From Citrobacter telavivensis (lineage in GTDB: Bacteria > Pseudomonadota > Gammaproteobacteria > Enterobacterales > Enterobacteriaceae): DNA of 64,000 nt. This document shows positions 1 to 9,004 of the stretch, piece after piece; within the stretch, counting starts at the first letter, position 1, and each line of letters begins with the position of its first letter. The stretch is from NCBI GenBank assembly GCA_009363175.1, contig CP045205.1:4278001-4342000 (forward strand). Reading direction: 5' to 3'. Below the pieces are notes generated by a model, which was not told the origin of the DNA, did no database searches, and was given only the letters and a program-made list of their open reading frames with translations. The position numbers were made by a program, and so were the translations under genes.

Positions 1-238
1 GCCACTGGATTGATTCGGCAGGCGTCACCACGGCTTCACTGGTCCAGCGCTGCGGCAAAAAGAACGTGACGAATAATCCCACGCACGCAAACGCGAGCGT
101 ACACGCAATAATACGTTTTTTAGCCTGCCATAAAATATCAATCAGCTTTAATAAATCGATTTCATTACTCTGAGAGTGGGGCAACGGAAAACCAGTAAAC
201 TCCGTATTTTTGCTCTGCTTAATATTAAGTGACGGCAT
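1..238 (-). CDS. fepE: FepE, LPS O-antigen length regulator, N-terminal part (cut by window edge)
   Basis: This is the first 79 codons of a polysaccharide co-polymerase (Wzz family) inner-membrane protein that sets very long O-antigen chain length. The start is the ATG whose complement lies at 236-238, and the protein begins MPSLNIKQ. A cytoplasmic N-terminal segment is followed by a first membrane helix (about residues 45-64, rich in A, C, F, V and L), then the periplasmic start with the motif LPQRWTSEAVVTP, typical of Wzz/FepE. It lies downstream of entF in the same orientation, as in E. coli. The 226-bp gap with an entF terminator between them suggests its own promoter. The rest of the gene lies outside the window. 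Confidence 0.88.
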   Translation of the reverse strand, partial: MPSLNIKQSKNTEFTGFPLPHSQSNEIDLLKLIDILWQAKKRIIACTLAFACVGLFVTFFLPQRWTSEAVVTPAESIQW

Positions 239-397
239 ACTGTACGTCCTGTTGCATGTTCCATGAAAGCTAATTCCTGCTAACAGCGTAACAAACCCCC
301 ATAATATTCCGAAACACTAATGCATGGCTAAAGCTAAATTCAGAAGTTACCCTCCTGAAGGTAATATTCTTAATACAAGGAATTATCGCAATAAAAG

Positions 398-443
398 ATC
401 CCCCGTAACTATGACGCGTTGTTGGCGCGTTGTTACGAGGGAT
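398..443 (-). terminator. Terminator-like hairpin after entF
   Basis: On the minus strand, just past the entF stop, a long inverted repeat pairs ATCCCCCGTAAC (398-409) with GTTACGAGGGAT (432-443), with one mismatch. It is followed in the transcribed direction by a T-rich stretch (TTTTATT). This fits a Rho-independent terminator separating entF from fepE. Judged by eye only; no folding energy was computed. Confidence 0.6.
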
Positions 444-464
444 GCTTAGAAATCGAATTATTAA

Positions 465-3400
465 TCAGCTATACTTATATTTATCACAGCACGCGGCGAT
501 GACAGGGCCGATATTTTCAAAGGCGGATGGGGAGATAATCTCCACATGCGCGCAGTCCTGACGATACACCTCCAGCTCCGCAATCCACGGCGCCCAGCTG
601 CGTTCCGGGCTTACGCCATCCGGCAGAGTACGCTCGGCAACAAACAGCGTCGCGCGGCCATCAAAGGGGACGCTGTGCGCGCTGGTGAGTAAGCGGACGG
701 CATCAGCGTAATTCCCTTCAATGGTGCTAAACAATTCGCCCGACGCGTTCCCCTGCTGCGCGGCCAGAAACGCCTCCCGCTCACGATCAATTTCCGCCAG
801 CACTTCCGGGTCGAGTCCATTGGCCTCTTTTTCTGACCAGTTTTGCGTTTCCGGCGGCCAGGTATCCAGCAGACCGAGGAAAGCGACCGCTTCACCCCGC
901 GCCCGCAGACGTGCGGCAATACCCTGCGCCAGCGTGCCGCCAAGCGAATAGCCCAACAGGTAATACGGGCCATGCGGCTGTTGTTCAAGGAGCGTCGCCA
1001 GATGGTGTTCGCAGACCGCGTCCAGATTGGCTGACGTCTGCATCGGCCCCTGTGGACGCGGCGACTGAATCCCCGTAATCGACCACTGTGGACTGAGATA
1101 GCGCGACAGTACGCTGAACTGCCAGGCAAATCCCGATGCCGGATGGAAGCAAAACAGCGTCGGGCCGTCGCTTTTACGCAGCGGCAGCAGCGTTTCAAAC
1201 CCAAGACGCTGCGTCTGTGCGTCATCGTCCGCATCCAGCAGCGCCGCCAGCTGCGCCACCGTTGAAGCCACCATGACCTGCCCCGGCGTCACCTGACGGG
1301 CGAAGGTCCGGCTCAGTTGCGCTGCCAGCTTCATGGCCAGCAGCGAATGCCCCCCCAGCGCGAAGAAATCAGCCTCAACGTCGTTGACGTCACAGCCCAG
1401 CAGTTCACTGAATGCCTGAGCCACCGTCGTTTCGCTGCCCGGCTGCGGGGCTCTCCCTCTGGCACGCGGCGTTAATTCCGGCATCGGCAACGCTTTACGA
1501 TCCAGCTTGCCGTTGGCGCTGAGCGGCAGTTGCGCCAGTTGCAGTAACACCACGGGTACCATATGCAACGGGAGTTTCTCACGCAACTTCGCCTGGAGAG
1601 TGGGAATATCGAGCGGAAGGCCTGACTGCGAGACCAGATACCCTACCAGTTGGCGGGCATCGCCCCCCGTTGCCGCCGCCTGATTAAAGACACAGGCGTG
1701 AACCACCGCCTGTTCAACGTCAGGCAATGCCTGCATGACACGATCGATCTCGCCCAGTTCGATACGCTGACCGCGGATCTTAAGCTGATCGTCACTGCGT
1801 CCCAGATACTCCACCGCCCCGTTTTCCAGCCAGCGCGCAACGTCTCCGGTGCGGTACATCCGCTCTCCTGGCGCAAACGGATCGGCGATAAAGCGACTCG
1901 CCGTGAGGTCCGGTCTGCCAAGGTAACCCTGAGCGAGTTGGATACCGGTCAGGTAGAGATCGCCCGCTACACCGATGGGGACCGGATGCATCATCGCATC
2001 CAGGATCCGCAGTCCGGTATTCCACACCGGGAAGCCAATCGGTACGCTACTGCCGGTGACCTTTGCCAGTTCATCGCCCCAGGCTGGATACCAGCTGACA
2101 TCAACCGCCGCCTCCGTTGGACCATACAGATTATGCAGCGGGGCATGCGTCAGTTGCTCCCACTCACGGCATAAATCGGCGGGTAAGGCTTCGCCGCTGC
2201 AAAAGACATGCTTTAACGTTGCACAGCTTTCACCGGCGCTCTCTGGCGTCAACGAGGCGACGAATGCCGCCAGCATCGACGGCACAAAGTGGGTCGTCGT
2301 TACCCCGTAGTGGGCAAAGAAACGCTGCATGGCAAGCGGATCGCGGTGTGCTTCCGGCTCAGCCATCACCAGCTTCGCCCCGGCAATAAACGGCCAGAAG
2401 AATTCCCACACCGAGACGTCAAAGCTGCATGGCGTTTTCTGCGCTACCACGTCCTTCGCCGTCAGCCCGTACTGGTTTTGCATCCACAGCAGACGGTTAA
2501 CGATGGCGGTTTGCCCGACCATCACCCCTTTCGGTCTGCCCGTTGAACCAGAGGTAAAGATAATGTACGCCGTATGCTGCGGTTGCGATAACCCCAGCGG
2601 CGCGCTATCGCCTGCCGCCAGCGGTTCGTTATAGCAGAGGCTTTCCAGTCCCGGAATGTCGCTAAAGCGCGATAGCTGTTCCGCCGTGGCGATCAGCAGC
2701 TTCGGCTGCGCGTCTTCCAGCATCATCCGTAGACGATCGTCCGGATAACCGGTGTCTAACGGTAACCAGGCCGCGCCGGCTTCAACAATCCCGTGCAGCG
2801 CCAGCGTCAGAAATACGGAACGCGGTAAGGCCACCGCGACGCTGTCGCCCGGTTGCACACCGCGTTCGCGCAGCACACCGGCGAGCGCCACCACCTGTTC
2901 GCGCATTTCGCGGTAGCTGAACTGATAGCGGGCATCCGCCAGCGCGGGAGCGTCCGGCGTTCTGCTCGCCTGTTCCGCTACCAGCGCACTCAGCGTCGTG
3001 GAAGGGATATCAACCGCCGTGGCATTAACCTGCGCAATCTGCTGATATTCAGCCGGAAGCAGCAGATCGGCATCACCGCAGCACAGAGCAGGGTTGGCGG
3101 CAAACTGTTCGATTAGCGCCATCAGACGTGATGCATGCTGTTTGAGCGTCGCTTCATCATAACGTTGCTGGTTGGCGAGAAGCTCAATGCTCAGGCCCCC
3201 CTCTTCATCCGGGAACAGTGCCAGTTCCAGATCGTTCACCGGCCCCGTCGCCAGCGTATGGGTTTGCGCTGAAACACCCGGCATGTCCAACTGATAGTCG
3301 AATACTTTGACGTTAAGCACCGGGCCAAACAGCGGTTCTTCCCCCGCAGCCCGTCCGCTGTCGCGGACGATTTGCTCTGCATCATAACGTTGATGACGGC

Positions 3401-4361
3401 GCATTTTCTTAAGCTGCTCGGACAGTCGTTTTGCCAGTTCCGCCAGACTTTCTCCGGCATCTATACGCACGCCCAGCGGTAACACGTTGAGTACCGGTCC
3501 GGTGGCAGTCAGCGCTGCCGATCCCATGCGGCGCATAAAGATAAAGCCTGCCGCATACTCCATCCGGCTGCACAGGCGTCCCAGCCAGAGCGCTACCAGC
3601 GCCAGCGCCAGATCGGTTCGCTGTACGTCAGGCAGTTGCGCTGCCAGGTGGCGAAACGCGCCTTGTGGCGCATTCAGCTTCATACGGTAAATTTCTGACG
3701 TTGCCGCACGCCCGGGCAGCGGAGTCGGTGAAAGCGATGCCGGTGGCGGAAGCTGTTTACGCTGCTCGGCCCAGAACGCGGCGTCACGCTGCCAGGCTTC
3801 ACTCTGGCGATACTGCTGATACTCTTCCACGACCTCGGCAAACGGCGTGAAGGGGGAATCAGGCGTCGCTTCACCCCGACGCCATGCGCTGTAAATTGCG
3901 GTAATTTGGCGGGTAATCGCCGGAAAACTGAAGCCATCAACCAGTAAATGATGATAGCGCTGATACCAGTACCACTGGCGATCGCCGACCTGAATCAATT
4001 GATGATGCGCCAGCGGCTTACCGCCGTCGACGCGCAGATTTTGCTGGAGATCGGCCTGCATCAGCGCCAGCGCGGCGTCATGTGGGTTCGCTGCAGTGCG
4101 GAGATCGAGAATCAGCGGTTCGGCAAACGTAAAAGATTCATCCACCCATTGCCAGACGTCGCCGTTATCCTCGGTAAAACGCATCCGTAACGTATCGGCC
4201 TGCTGCATGCCAGCGGCCACCGCGCGCGCCAGCATCTGCGCATCCAGTTCGCCAGTTAATGCCACATAGTGTGCGACGCTCCAGGCGGAAGGTAATGTGG
4301 AGAGTTTTTCGGCCATCCAGATGCCAGGCTGTGCGGCGACAAGCGGTAAACGTGGGCTCAT
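465..4361 (-). CDS. entF: Enterobactin synthase component F (non-ribosomal peptide synthetase)
   Basis: EntF activates L-serine and assembles three DHB-serine units into the cyclic siderophore enterobactin. The 1298-residue length is close to the E. coli protein. Domains in order: condensation (HHLLVDG at about 137-143), adenylation (FTSGSTGRPKG and YRTGD motifs in the middle), peptidyl carrier (GGHSLL, the serine that carries phosphopantetheine), and a C-terminal thioesterase (GYSLGG). The start is the ATG at 4361 (MSPRLPLVAAQPGIW), which matches the family N-terminus; the frame stays open upstream but that part is not homologous. It overlaps the ybdZ stop by 4 bp (ATGA), so translation is probably coupled. 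EntD, encoded at 8378-9001, is the enzyme that arms its carrier domain. Confidence 0.97.
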   Translation of the reverse strand: MSPRLPLVAAQPGIWMAEKLSTLPSAWSVAHYVALTGELDAQMLARAVAAGMQQADTLRMRFTEDNGDVWQWVDESFTFAEPLILDLRTAANPHDAALALMQADLQQNLRVDGGKPLAHHQLIQVGDRQWYWYQRYHHLLVDGFSFPAITRQITAIYSAWRRGEATPDSPFTPFAEVVEEYQQYRQSEAWQRDAAFWAEQRKQLPPPASLSPTPLPGRAATSEIYRMKLNAPQGAFRHLAAQLPDVQRTDLALALVALWLGRLCSRMEYAAGFIFMRRMGSAALTATGPVLNVLPLGVRIDAGESLAELAKRLSEQLKKMRRHQRYDAEQIVRDSGRAAGEEPLFGPVLNVKVFDYQLDMPGVSAQTHTLATGPVNDLELALFPDEEGGLSIELLANQQRYDEATLKQHASRLMALIEQFAANPALCCGDADLLLPAEYQQIAQVNATAVDIPSTTLSALVAEQASRTPDAPALADARYQFSYREMREQVVALAGVLRERGVQPGDSVAVALPRSVFLTLALHGIVEAGAAWLPLDTGYPDDRLRMMLEDAQPKLLIATAEQLSRFSDIPGLESLCYNEPLAAGDSAPLGLSQPQHTAYIIFTSGSTGRPKGVMVGQTAIVNRLLWMQNQYGLTAKDVVAQKTPCSFDVSVWEFFWPFIAGAKLVMAEPEAHRDPLAMQRFFAHYGVTTTHFVPSMLAAFVASLTPESAGESCATLKHVFCSGEALPADLCREWEQLTHAPLHNLYGPTEAAVDVSWYPAWGDELAKVTGSSVPIGFPVWNTGLRILDAMMHPVPIGVAGDLYLTGIQLAQGYLGRPDLTASRFIADPFAPGERMYRTGDVARWLENGAVEYLGRSDDQLKIRGQRIELGEIDRVMQALPDVEQAVVHACVFNQAAATGGDARQLVGYLVSQSGLPLDIPTLQAKLREKLPLHMVPVVLLQLAQLPLSANGKLDRKALPMPELTPRARGRAPQPGSETTVAQAFSELLGCDVNDVEADFFALGGHSLLAMKLAAQLSRTFARQVTPGQVMVASTVAQLAALLDADDDAQTQRLGFETLLPLRKSDGPTLFCFHPASGFAWQFSVLSRYLSPQWSITGIQSPRPQGPMQTSANLDAVCEHHLATLLEQQPHGPYYLLGYSLGGTLAQGIAARLRARGEAVAFLGLLDTWPPETQNWSEKEANGLDPEVLAEIDREREAFLAAQQGNASGELFSTIEGNYADAVRLLTSAHSVPFDGRATLFVAERTLPDGVSPERSWAPWIAELEVYRQDCAHVEIISPSAFENIGPVIAACCDKYKYS

Positions 4362-4576
4362 TGCGCCTCCTGAGAAACGGCATAATGGCCGGGAATTAAC
4401 GTGGTCCAGTGACGCGCCAGCCACTGCTCGCAAGCTTCCTGAGACTGCGGTTCGCACGCCACCTGCCAGCCGGCAGGTAATGCGCAGTGCTGTGGCCAGA
4501 GGCTAAACTGCTGCTGCGAATTTTGCAGAATGTAGAACTGTCCCTGCGGATTATCGAAGGGATTACTGAATTCCAT
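4358..4576 (-). CDS. ybdZ: MbtH-like protein YbdZ, EntF partner
   Basis: A 72-residue MbtH-family protein beginning MEFSNPFDNPQG. It has the family pattern of paired tryptophans and PAGW (LPAGWQV, then W-L-x-x-HWTTL). MbtH proteins bind the adenylation domain of their NRPS and raise its activity or solubility; YbdZ does this for EntF. The start is the ATG at 4576; a TTG two codons earlier is in frame but less likely. It sits between fes and entF, overlapping the entF start by 4 bp, so the three genes form one iron-controlled transcript. Confidence 0.95.
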   Translation of the reverse strand: MEFSNPFDNPQGQFYILQNSQQQFSLWPQHCALPAGWQVACEPQSQEACEQWLARHWTTLIPGHYAVSQEAQ

Positions 4577-4606
4577 ACTCAACTCCTGTCGTGGAAAATC
4601 GCTCGC

Positions 4607-5815
4607 TCAGAGCAGCGGCTTCCAGAGGTCAATTAACCCCTGCATCAGACCGCCACGCCAGCAAAGCGCATCATGTCCGCCGTCAACCTGACGCCAGAAA
4701 ACCGACTGCTGTGTCGTCTGTAGTTGCGCGTAAAGCGCCTGATTTGCCCGGAAGATAACCGGTTCACGGACTCCCGCTTCGAGGACAATCCGCAGTCCCT
4801 GCGCGGACAGCGTGCCGGCGTTAAGCTGTTCAATAATCAGTCCGTCCTGGTGGCCACCGCGATGGGGCCACCAGTAAGAGCCGGACTGGCTGAGCACGCA
4901 GCCAAAGCGTTCCGGCCAGTGCAGCCCGGCAAACAGCGATGACAGGCCACCGAAGCTTTGCCCCGCAACGATCGTGCGTTCCGGACGATCGCTGAACGGC
5001 GCGATGGCCCGGACCTGCGGCAATAACTCGTGTTGAACCGCCAGCCAGAAATCCGCATTGCAGGGCAGTTCACGACCGCGGTGCGCGGTATCAATGGCAT
5101 CAATAAGCAGATACACCGCCGGTGGAAGTTGACCACGCCGGGTAAGTGAAGTGAGCGCGGGCCAGACGGGCATACTCTGCGCCCAGAATTGCCCGTCGAG
5201 AAGAACCGCCAGAGGGCGTTCGCCTGGTTGCGCATCGCCCGTCGTAAAGACCCACACCCGGCGCGTATTACCCAGGCGCGCGCTGTTCCAGTGCAGAACC
5301 ACCGGCGATGACGCAGGCGTTTGCGGGTAGTCCCAGCCCGGTTGCGCAGGGGCCTGCGGCATCTCGAGCGCCGAAACAGCGTGCCCTCGCCCGCCTTTCC
5401 AGCTAACAGGATTAAGCGGATCGGCAATCGCCTGCGGTAACAGCTGTCGCCAGCCTTCGCGTAACGCCGTGCGATCCAGCGCTTCATCCGCCTTCAGCGA
5501 CGCAAACGTATCGTCCCGCGTAGAAGGAATAAAGCAGTAGCTACCGCGCCAGTTGGCGCTTAAAACGGTCTGCCACTGCCAGACATCCGTTCCGGCAACG
5601 CGCTGCATCGTCTGAGGAAAGACATTCTGGTGATGGTCGGTAACGCCGGTGATATACACCCAGACTCGCTGAATGGCTGAGTGAAATTCACTCCCCTGCG
5701 GGTCGCGCCACCAGAAGGTCACCCGGTAATTTCCGTCTGCTTCACGCGCCCATTGCGGACCGTTTTTTGACTGCCACCAGGCCTCACTGCCTACCGTTAA
5801 CGCCGTCACCGTCAT
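4607..5815 (-). CDS. fes: Enterobactin esterase Fes
   Basis: A cytoplasmic serine esterase that cuts the trilactone of imported ferric enterobactin so that iron can be released. The 402 residues comprise an N-terminal enterochelin-esterase domain (about 1-150) and an alpha/beta-hydrolase domain. The nucleophile motif GQSFGG is at 285-290 (Ser287) and a C-terminal GGHD supplies the likely catalytic His381. No signal peptide is visible, as expected. It is first in the minus-strand fes-ybdZ-entF operon, divergent from fepA across a Fur-box region. A second Fes-like gene, exported and broken, lies at 28655-30253. Confidence 0.96.
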   Translation of the reverse strand: MTVTALTVGSEAWWQSKNGPQWAREADGNYRVTFWWRDPQGSEFHSAIQRVWVYITGVTDHHQNVFPQTMQRVAGTDVWQWQTVLSANWRGSYCFIPSTRDDTFASLKADEALDRTALREGWRQLLPQAIADPLNPVSWKGGRGHAVSALEMPQAPAQPGWDYPQTPASSPVVLHWNSARLGNTRRVWVFTTGDAQPGERPLAVLLDGQFWAQSMPVWPALTSLTRRGQLPPAVYLLIDAIDTAHRGRELPCNADFWLAVQHELLPQVRAIAPFSDRPERTIVAGQSFGGLSSLFAGLHWPERFGCVLSQSGSYWWPHRGGHQDGLIIEQLNAGTLSAQGLRIVLEAGVREPVIFRANQALYAQLQTTQQSVFWRQVDGGHDALCWRGGLMQGLIDLWKPLL

Positions 5816-5858
5816 AACCCCATGTTTACTGTGAATTTTTTTATTAATAGATGAAATA

Positions 5859-5898
5859 TATTGATAATATTATTGATAACTATTTGCATTTGCAATAG
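5859..5898. promoter_or_regulatory. Fur-box array of the divergent fes / fepA promoters
   Basis: The AT-rich stretch holds overlapping GATAAT-type hexamers (GATAATATTATTGATAAC at 5863-5880) continuing into TATTTGCATTTGCAATAG. This is the arrangement of the bidirectional fepA-fes promoter of E. coli, where Fe(II)-Fur represses both sides. The site is placed by resemblance to the known Fur consensus; exact borders are approximate. Confidence 0.78.
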
Positions 5899-6052
5899 CG
5901 TATTGACGCGCTGTGGGAAGCGCGAACAGTTTTTAACCAACCGCGCTGCGGGCTTTTCTGGAATGGAGGGTTTTCGCAGAGGCGGGCGACATCGGGCCGG
6001 ATACCGATCTCAGGCGTCTGGTACACGTGGCTAAAGAAAAGCAGGAAATACA

Positions 6053-8326
6053 ATGAACAAGAAGATTCATTCCCTGGCCTTATTGGTCAACTTAGGGATT
6101 TACGGGGTAGCGCTGCCTGCGATGGCAGAAGAAACAACAGATAGCACCGCGGTCTCTCATGAAGATACCATCGTGGTCACCGCCGCCCAGCAGAACTTGC
6201 AGGCCCCCGGCGTGTCGACTATCACCGCAGATGAAATTCGCAAAAACCCTCCCGCTCGCGACGTCTCTGAAATCATCCGTACCATGCCTGGCGTAAACCT
6301 GACCGGTAACTCAACCAGCGGTCAGCGCGGCAACAACCGTCAGATTGATATTCGCGGTATGGGACCCGAAAACACCCTGATTCTGATCGACGGTAAACCG
6401 GTGACCAGCCGTAATTCCGTGCGTCTCGGCTGGCGCGGCGAGCGTGATACCCGTGGCGATACTTCGTGGGTCCCCCCCGAGATGATCGAACGCATTGAAG
6501 TCCTGCGCGGGCCTGCCGCCGCGCGTTACGGTAACGGTGCCGCCGGTGGCGTGGTGAATATCATCACTAAAAAAGGCAGTAACGAGTGGCACGGTTCCTG
6601 GAACACCTATTTCAACGCGCCGGAACACAAAGAGGAAGGGGCGACCAAACGCACTAACTTTACCCTCAATGGCCCGCTGGGCGGGGATTTCAGCTTCCGC
6701 CTGTTCGGTAATCTGGATAAAACACAGGCCGATGCGCGTAACATCAACCAGGGTCACCAGTCTGAACGTACCGGCACCTATTCCGACACGCTGCCAGCCG
6801 GTCGTGAAGGCGTCATCAATAAAGACATTAACGGCGTGGTGCGCTGGGACTTCGCACCGATGCAGTCGATTGAACTGGAAGCCGGTTACAGCCGTCAGGG
6901 TAACCTGTACGCCGGGGACACGCAGAACACCAACACCAACCAACTGGTGAAAGATAACTATGGCGAAGAGACCAACCGTCTCTACCGCCAGAACTACTCT
7001 CTGACCTGGAACGGCGGTTGGGATAACGGCGTCACCACCACCAACTGGGTTCAGTACGAACACACGCGCAACTCCCGTACGCCGGAAGGCCTCGCGGGGG
7101 GAACTGAAGGGATCTTCGACCCGAAAGCGTCACAGAAATATGTTGATGCCGACCTGAACGACGTCACGCTGCACAGTGAAGTCAGCCTGCCGTTCGATTT
7201 CCTGGTTAATCAGAACCTGACGCTGGGCACCGAATGGACCCAGCAGCGCATGAAGGATATGCTCTCCAATTCGCAAACCTTTATGGGCGGTGAAATTCCG
7301 GGCTCCAGCAGCACCGACCGCAGCCCGTATTCGAAAGCGGAAATTTTCTCGCTGTTTGCTGAGAACAACATGGAGCTGACCGACAGCACCATGCTGACGC
7401 CGGGTCTGCGTTTCGATCACCACAGCATCGTGGGCGACAACTGGAGTCCATCGCTAAACCTGTCACAGGGGCTGGGCGATGATTTCACCCTGAAGATGGG
7501 CATCGCGCGGGCTTACAAAGCGCCAAGCCTGTATCAGACCAACCCAAACTACATTCTGTACAGTAAAGGCCAGGGCTGTTACGCCACGGGCGCCGCAACC
7601 GGCATCGGCTGCTACATGATGGGTAACGACGATCTGAAAGCGGAAACCAGCGTCAACAAAGAGATTGGTCTTGAATTCAAACGTGATGGCTGGCTGGCGG
7701 GTGTGACCTGGTTCCGTAACGATTATCGCAACAAGATTGAAGCCGGTACGGTACCCATGGACCGCACATCGATTACCAACAAAGGCAAAACCACCTACAC
7801 CGATATCTATCAGTGGGAGAACGTGCCTAAAGCGGTAGTCGAAGGGCTGGAAGGGACGCTGAACGTACCGGTAAGCAGCACCGTTAACTGGACCAACAAC
7901 ATCACCTACATGCTGCAGAGCAAAAACAAAGAGACCGGCGAACGCCTGTCGATTATTCCGGAGTACACGCTGAACTCAACGCTGAGCTGGCAGGTACATC
8001 AGGACGTTTCTCTGCAATCCACCTTTACCTGGTATGGCAAACAAGAGCCGAAGAAATACGATTACCAGGGTAAACCGGTGACAGGCTCGGATAAACAATC
8101 CATCAGTCCGTACAGCATCGTGGGTCTGAGCGCGACCTGGGACGTGACCAAAAATGTCAGCCTGACCGGCGGCGTGGATAACGTCTTCGATAAACGTCTA
8201 TGGCGTGAAGGCAATGCGCAGACTACCGGCAGTACAACGGATGTTTCTTATATGCGTGGCGCGGGTGCGTACACCTATAACGAACCGGGCCGTACGTGGT
8301 ACATGAGCGTTAACACGCACTTCTGA
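6053..8326 (+). CDS. fepA: Ferric enterobactin outer-membrane receptor FepA
   Basis: A TonB-dependent 22-strand barrel receptor that imports ferric enterobactin across the outer membrane. The 757 residues start with a signal peptide ending in ALPAMA, followed by the TonB box DTIVVTA (38-44). The plug domain carries RQIDIRGMGPENTLILIDG and VEVLRGPAAARYG-type signatures, and the barrel ends in aromatic residues (…MSVNTHF). The N-terminal 170 residues follow E. coli FepA closely, so this is FepA rather than the salmochelin receptor IroN. The start ATG is preceded by GCAGGAAATACA, an acceptable ribosome site. A perfect terminator hairpin separates it from entD. Confidence 0.96.
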   Translation: MNKKIHSLALLVNLGIYGVALPAMAEETTDSTAVSHEDTIVVTAAQQNLQAPGVSTITADEIRKNPPARDVSEIIRTMPGVNLTGNSTSGQRGNNRQIDIRGMGPENTLILIDGKPVTSRNSVRLGWRGERDTRGDTSWVPPEMIERIEVLRGPAAARYGNGAAGGVVNIITKKGSNEWHGSWNTYFNAPEHKEEGATKRTNFTLNGPLGGDFSFRLFGNLDKTQADARNINQGHQSERTGTYSDTLPAGREGVINKDINGVVRWDFAPMQSIELEAGYSRQGNLYAGDTQNTNTNQLVKDNYGEETNRLYRQNYSLTWNGGWDNGVTTTNWVQYEHTRNSRTPEGLAGGTEGIFDPKASQKYVDADLNDVTLHSEVSLPFDFLVNQNLTLGTEWTQQRMKDMLSNSQTFMGGEIPGSSSTDRSPYSKAEIFSLFAENNMELTDSTMLTPGLRFDHHSIVGDNWSPSLNLSQGLGDDFTLKMGIARAYKAPSLYQTNPNYILYSKGQGCYATGAATGIGCYMMGNDDLKAETSVNKEIGLEFKRDGWLAGVTWFRNDYRNKIEAGTVPMDRTSITNKGKTTYTDIYQWENVPKAVVEGLEGTLNVPVSSTVNWTNNITYMLQSKNKETGERLSIIPEYTLNSTLSWQVHQDVSLQSTFTWYGKQEPKKYDYQGKPVTGSDKQSISPYSIVGLSATWDVTKNVSLTGGVDNVFDKRLWREGNAQTTGSTTDVSYMRGAGAYTYNEPGRTWYMSVNTHF

Positions 8327-8334
8327 TGTCCACT

Positions 8335-8366
8335 CCCCTCCTCCACCCGGAGGAGGGGTTTTGGTT
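8335..8366 (+). terminator. Rho-independent terminator after fepA
   Basis: A perfect 10-bp GC-rich stem, CCCCTCCTCC (8335-8344) with GGAGGAGGGG (8349-8358), has the loop ACCC and is followed by TTTTGGTTTT. It lies 9 bp after the fepA stop and 12 bp before the entD start, so it should reduce entD expression from the fepA promoter. Confidence 0.85.
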
Positions 8367-8377
8367 TTAATGACGCG

Positions 8378-9001
8378 ATGCAGACAACTCACTCCCTTCT
8401 CACTCTGGCTTACCACACGTTGCATTGTGTGACCTTCGAACCGGACACCTTCCACGAGCACGATCTGCTGTGGCTTCCTCATTATGCGCAACTGGCACAT
8501 GCCGGGCGTAAGCGGAAAGCCGAACACCTGGCTGGTCGTATTGCCGCCGTCCATGCGCTACGCGAGTTGGGGCATAAAAACGTGCCGGGAATGGGCGAAC
8601 AACGGCAGCCGTTATGGCCGCAAGGTCTGTTTGGCAGCATCAGCCACTGCGCGACTACCGCACTGGCGGTGGTTTCCCGCCAGCCTGTCGGGGTGGATAG
8701 AGAGGAAGTATTTACGACGCAGATAGCGGCAGAACTGGCAAACAGTATCGTCTCGGAGGCAGAAAAAGCACGACTTGCAGAGAGCGGATTACCTTTTGAA
8801 CAGGCGCTCACGCTGGCGTTTTCCGCCAAAGAGAGCGCCTTTAAGGCAACCCAGGGGCTATCGCAGACAGGCTGCGGATTCATGCACTATCGCATTCTGG
8901 ACGTTCAACATGACCAGATGAGATTACGGGCGTTCGACCAGATCTGGCGTGTACAGTGGCTCGCTTCCGATAGCCATGTCGTTACCGTAGCAACGCGTTA
9001 A
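8378..9001 (+). CDS. entD: 4'-phosphopantetheinyl transferase EntD
   Basis: EntD transfers phosphopantetheine from CoA to the carrier domains of EntB and EntF. At 207 residues it has the family motifs GRIAAVHALRE, the GSISHC block, the Mg-binding GVDREEV, and FSAKESAFK (the W/FxxKExxxK signature). Its start is 12 bp after the fepA terminator. It ends only 3 bp from the end of the convergent transketolase gene (stop at 9005), which marks the junction between the conserved ent region and an accessory island. Confidence 0.94.
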   Translation: MQTTHSLLTLAYHTLHCVTFEPDTFHEHDLLWLPHYAQLAHAGRKRKAEHLAGRIAAVHALRELGHKNVPGMGEQRQPLWPQGLFGSISHCATTALAVVSRQPVGVDREEVFTTQIAAELANSIVSEAEKARLAESGLPFEQALTLAFSAKESAFKATQGLSQTGCGFMHYRILDVQHDQMRLRAFDQIWRVQWLASDSHVVTVATR

Positions 9002-9004
9002 CCT

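Noticed and set aside
6311..7063. A 250-residue minus-strand frame inside fepA
   Set aside because: It is complementary to the well-conserved fepA coding sequence, and its composition is a by-product of GC-rich third positions.
6053..8326. Possible identity as the salmochelin receptor IroN
   Set aside because: The N-terminus, plug sequence and place beside fes and entD match FepA, and no iroBCDE genes are present.
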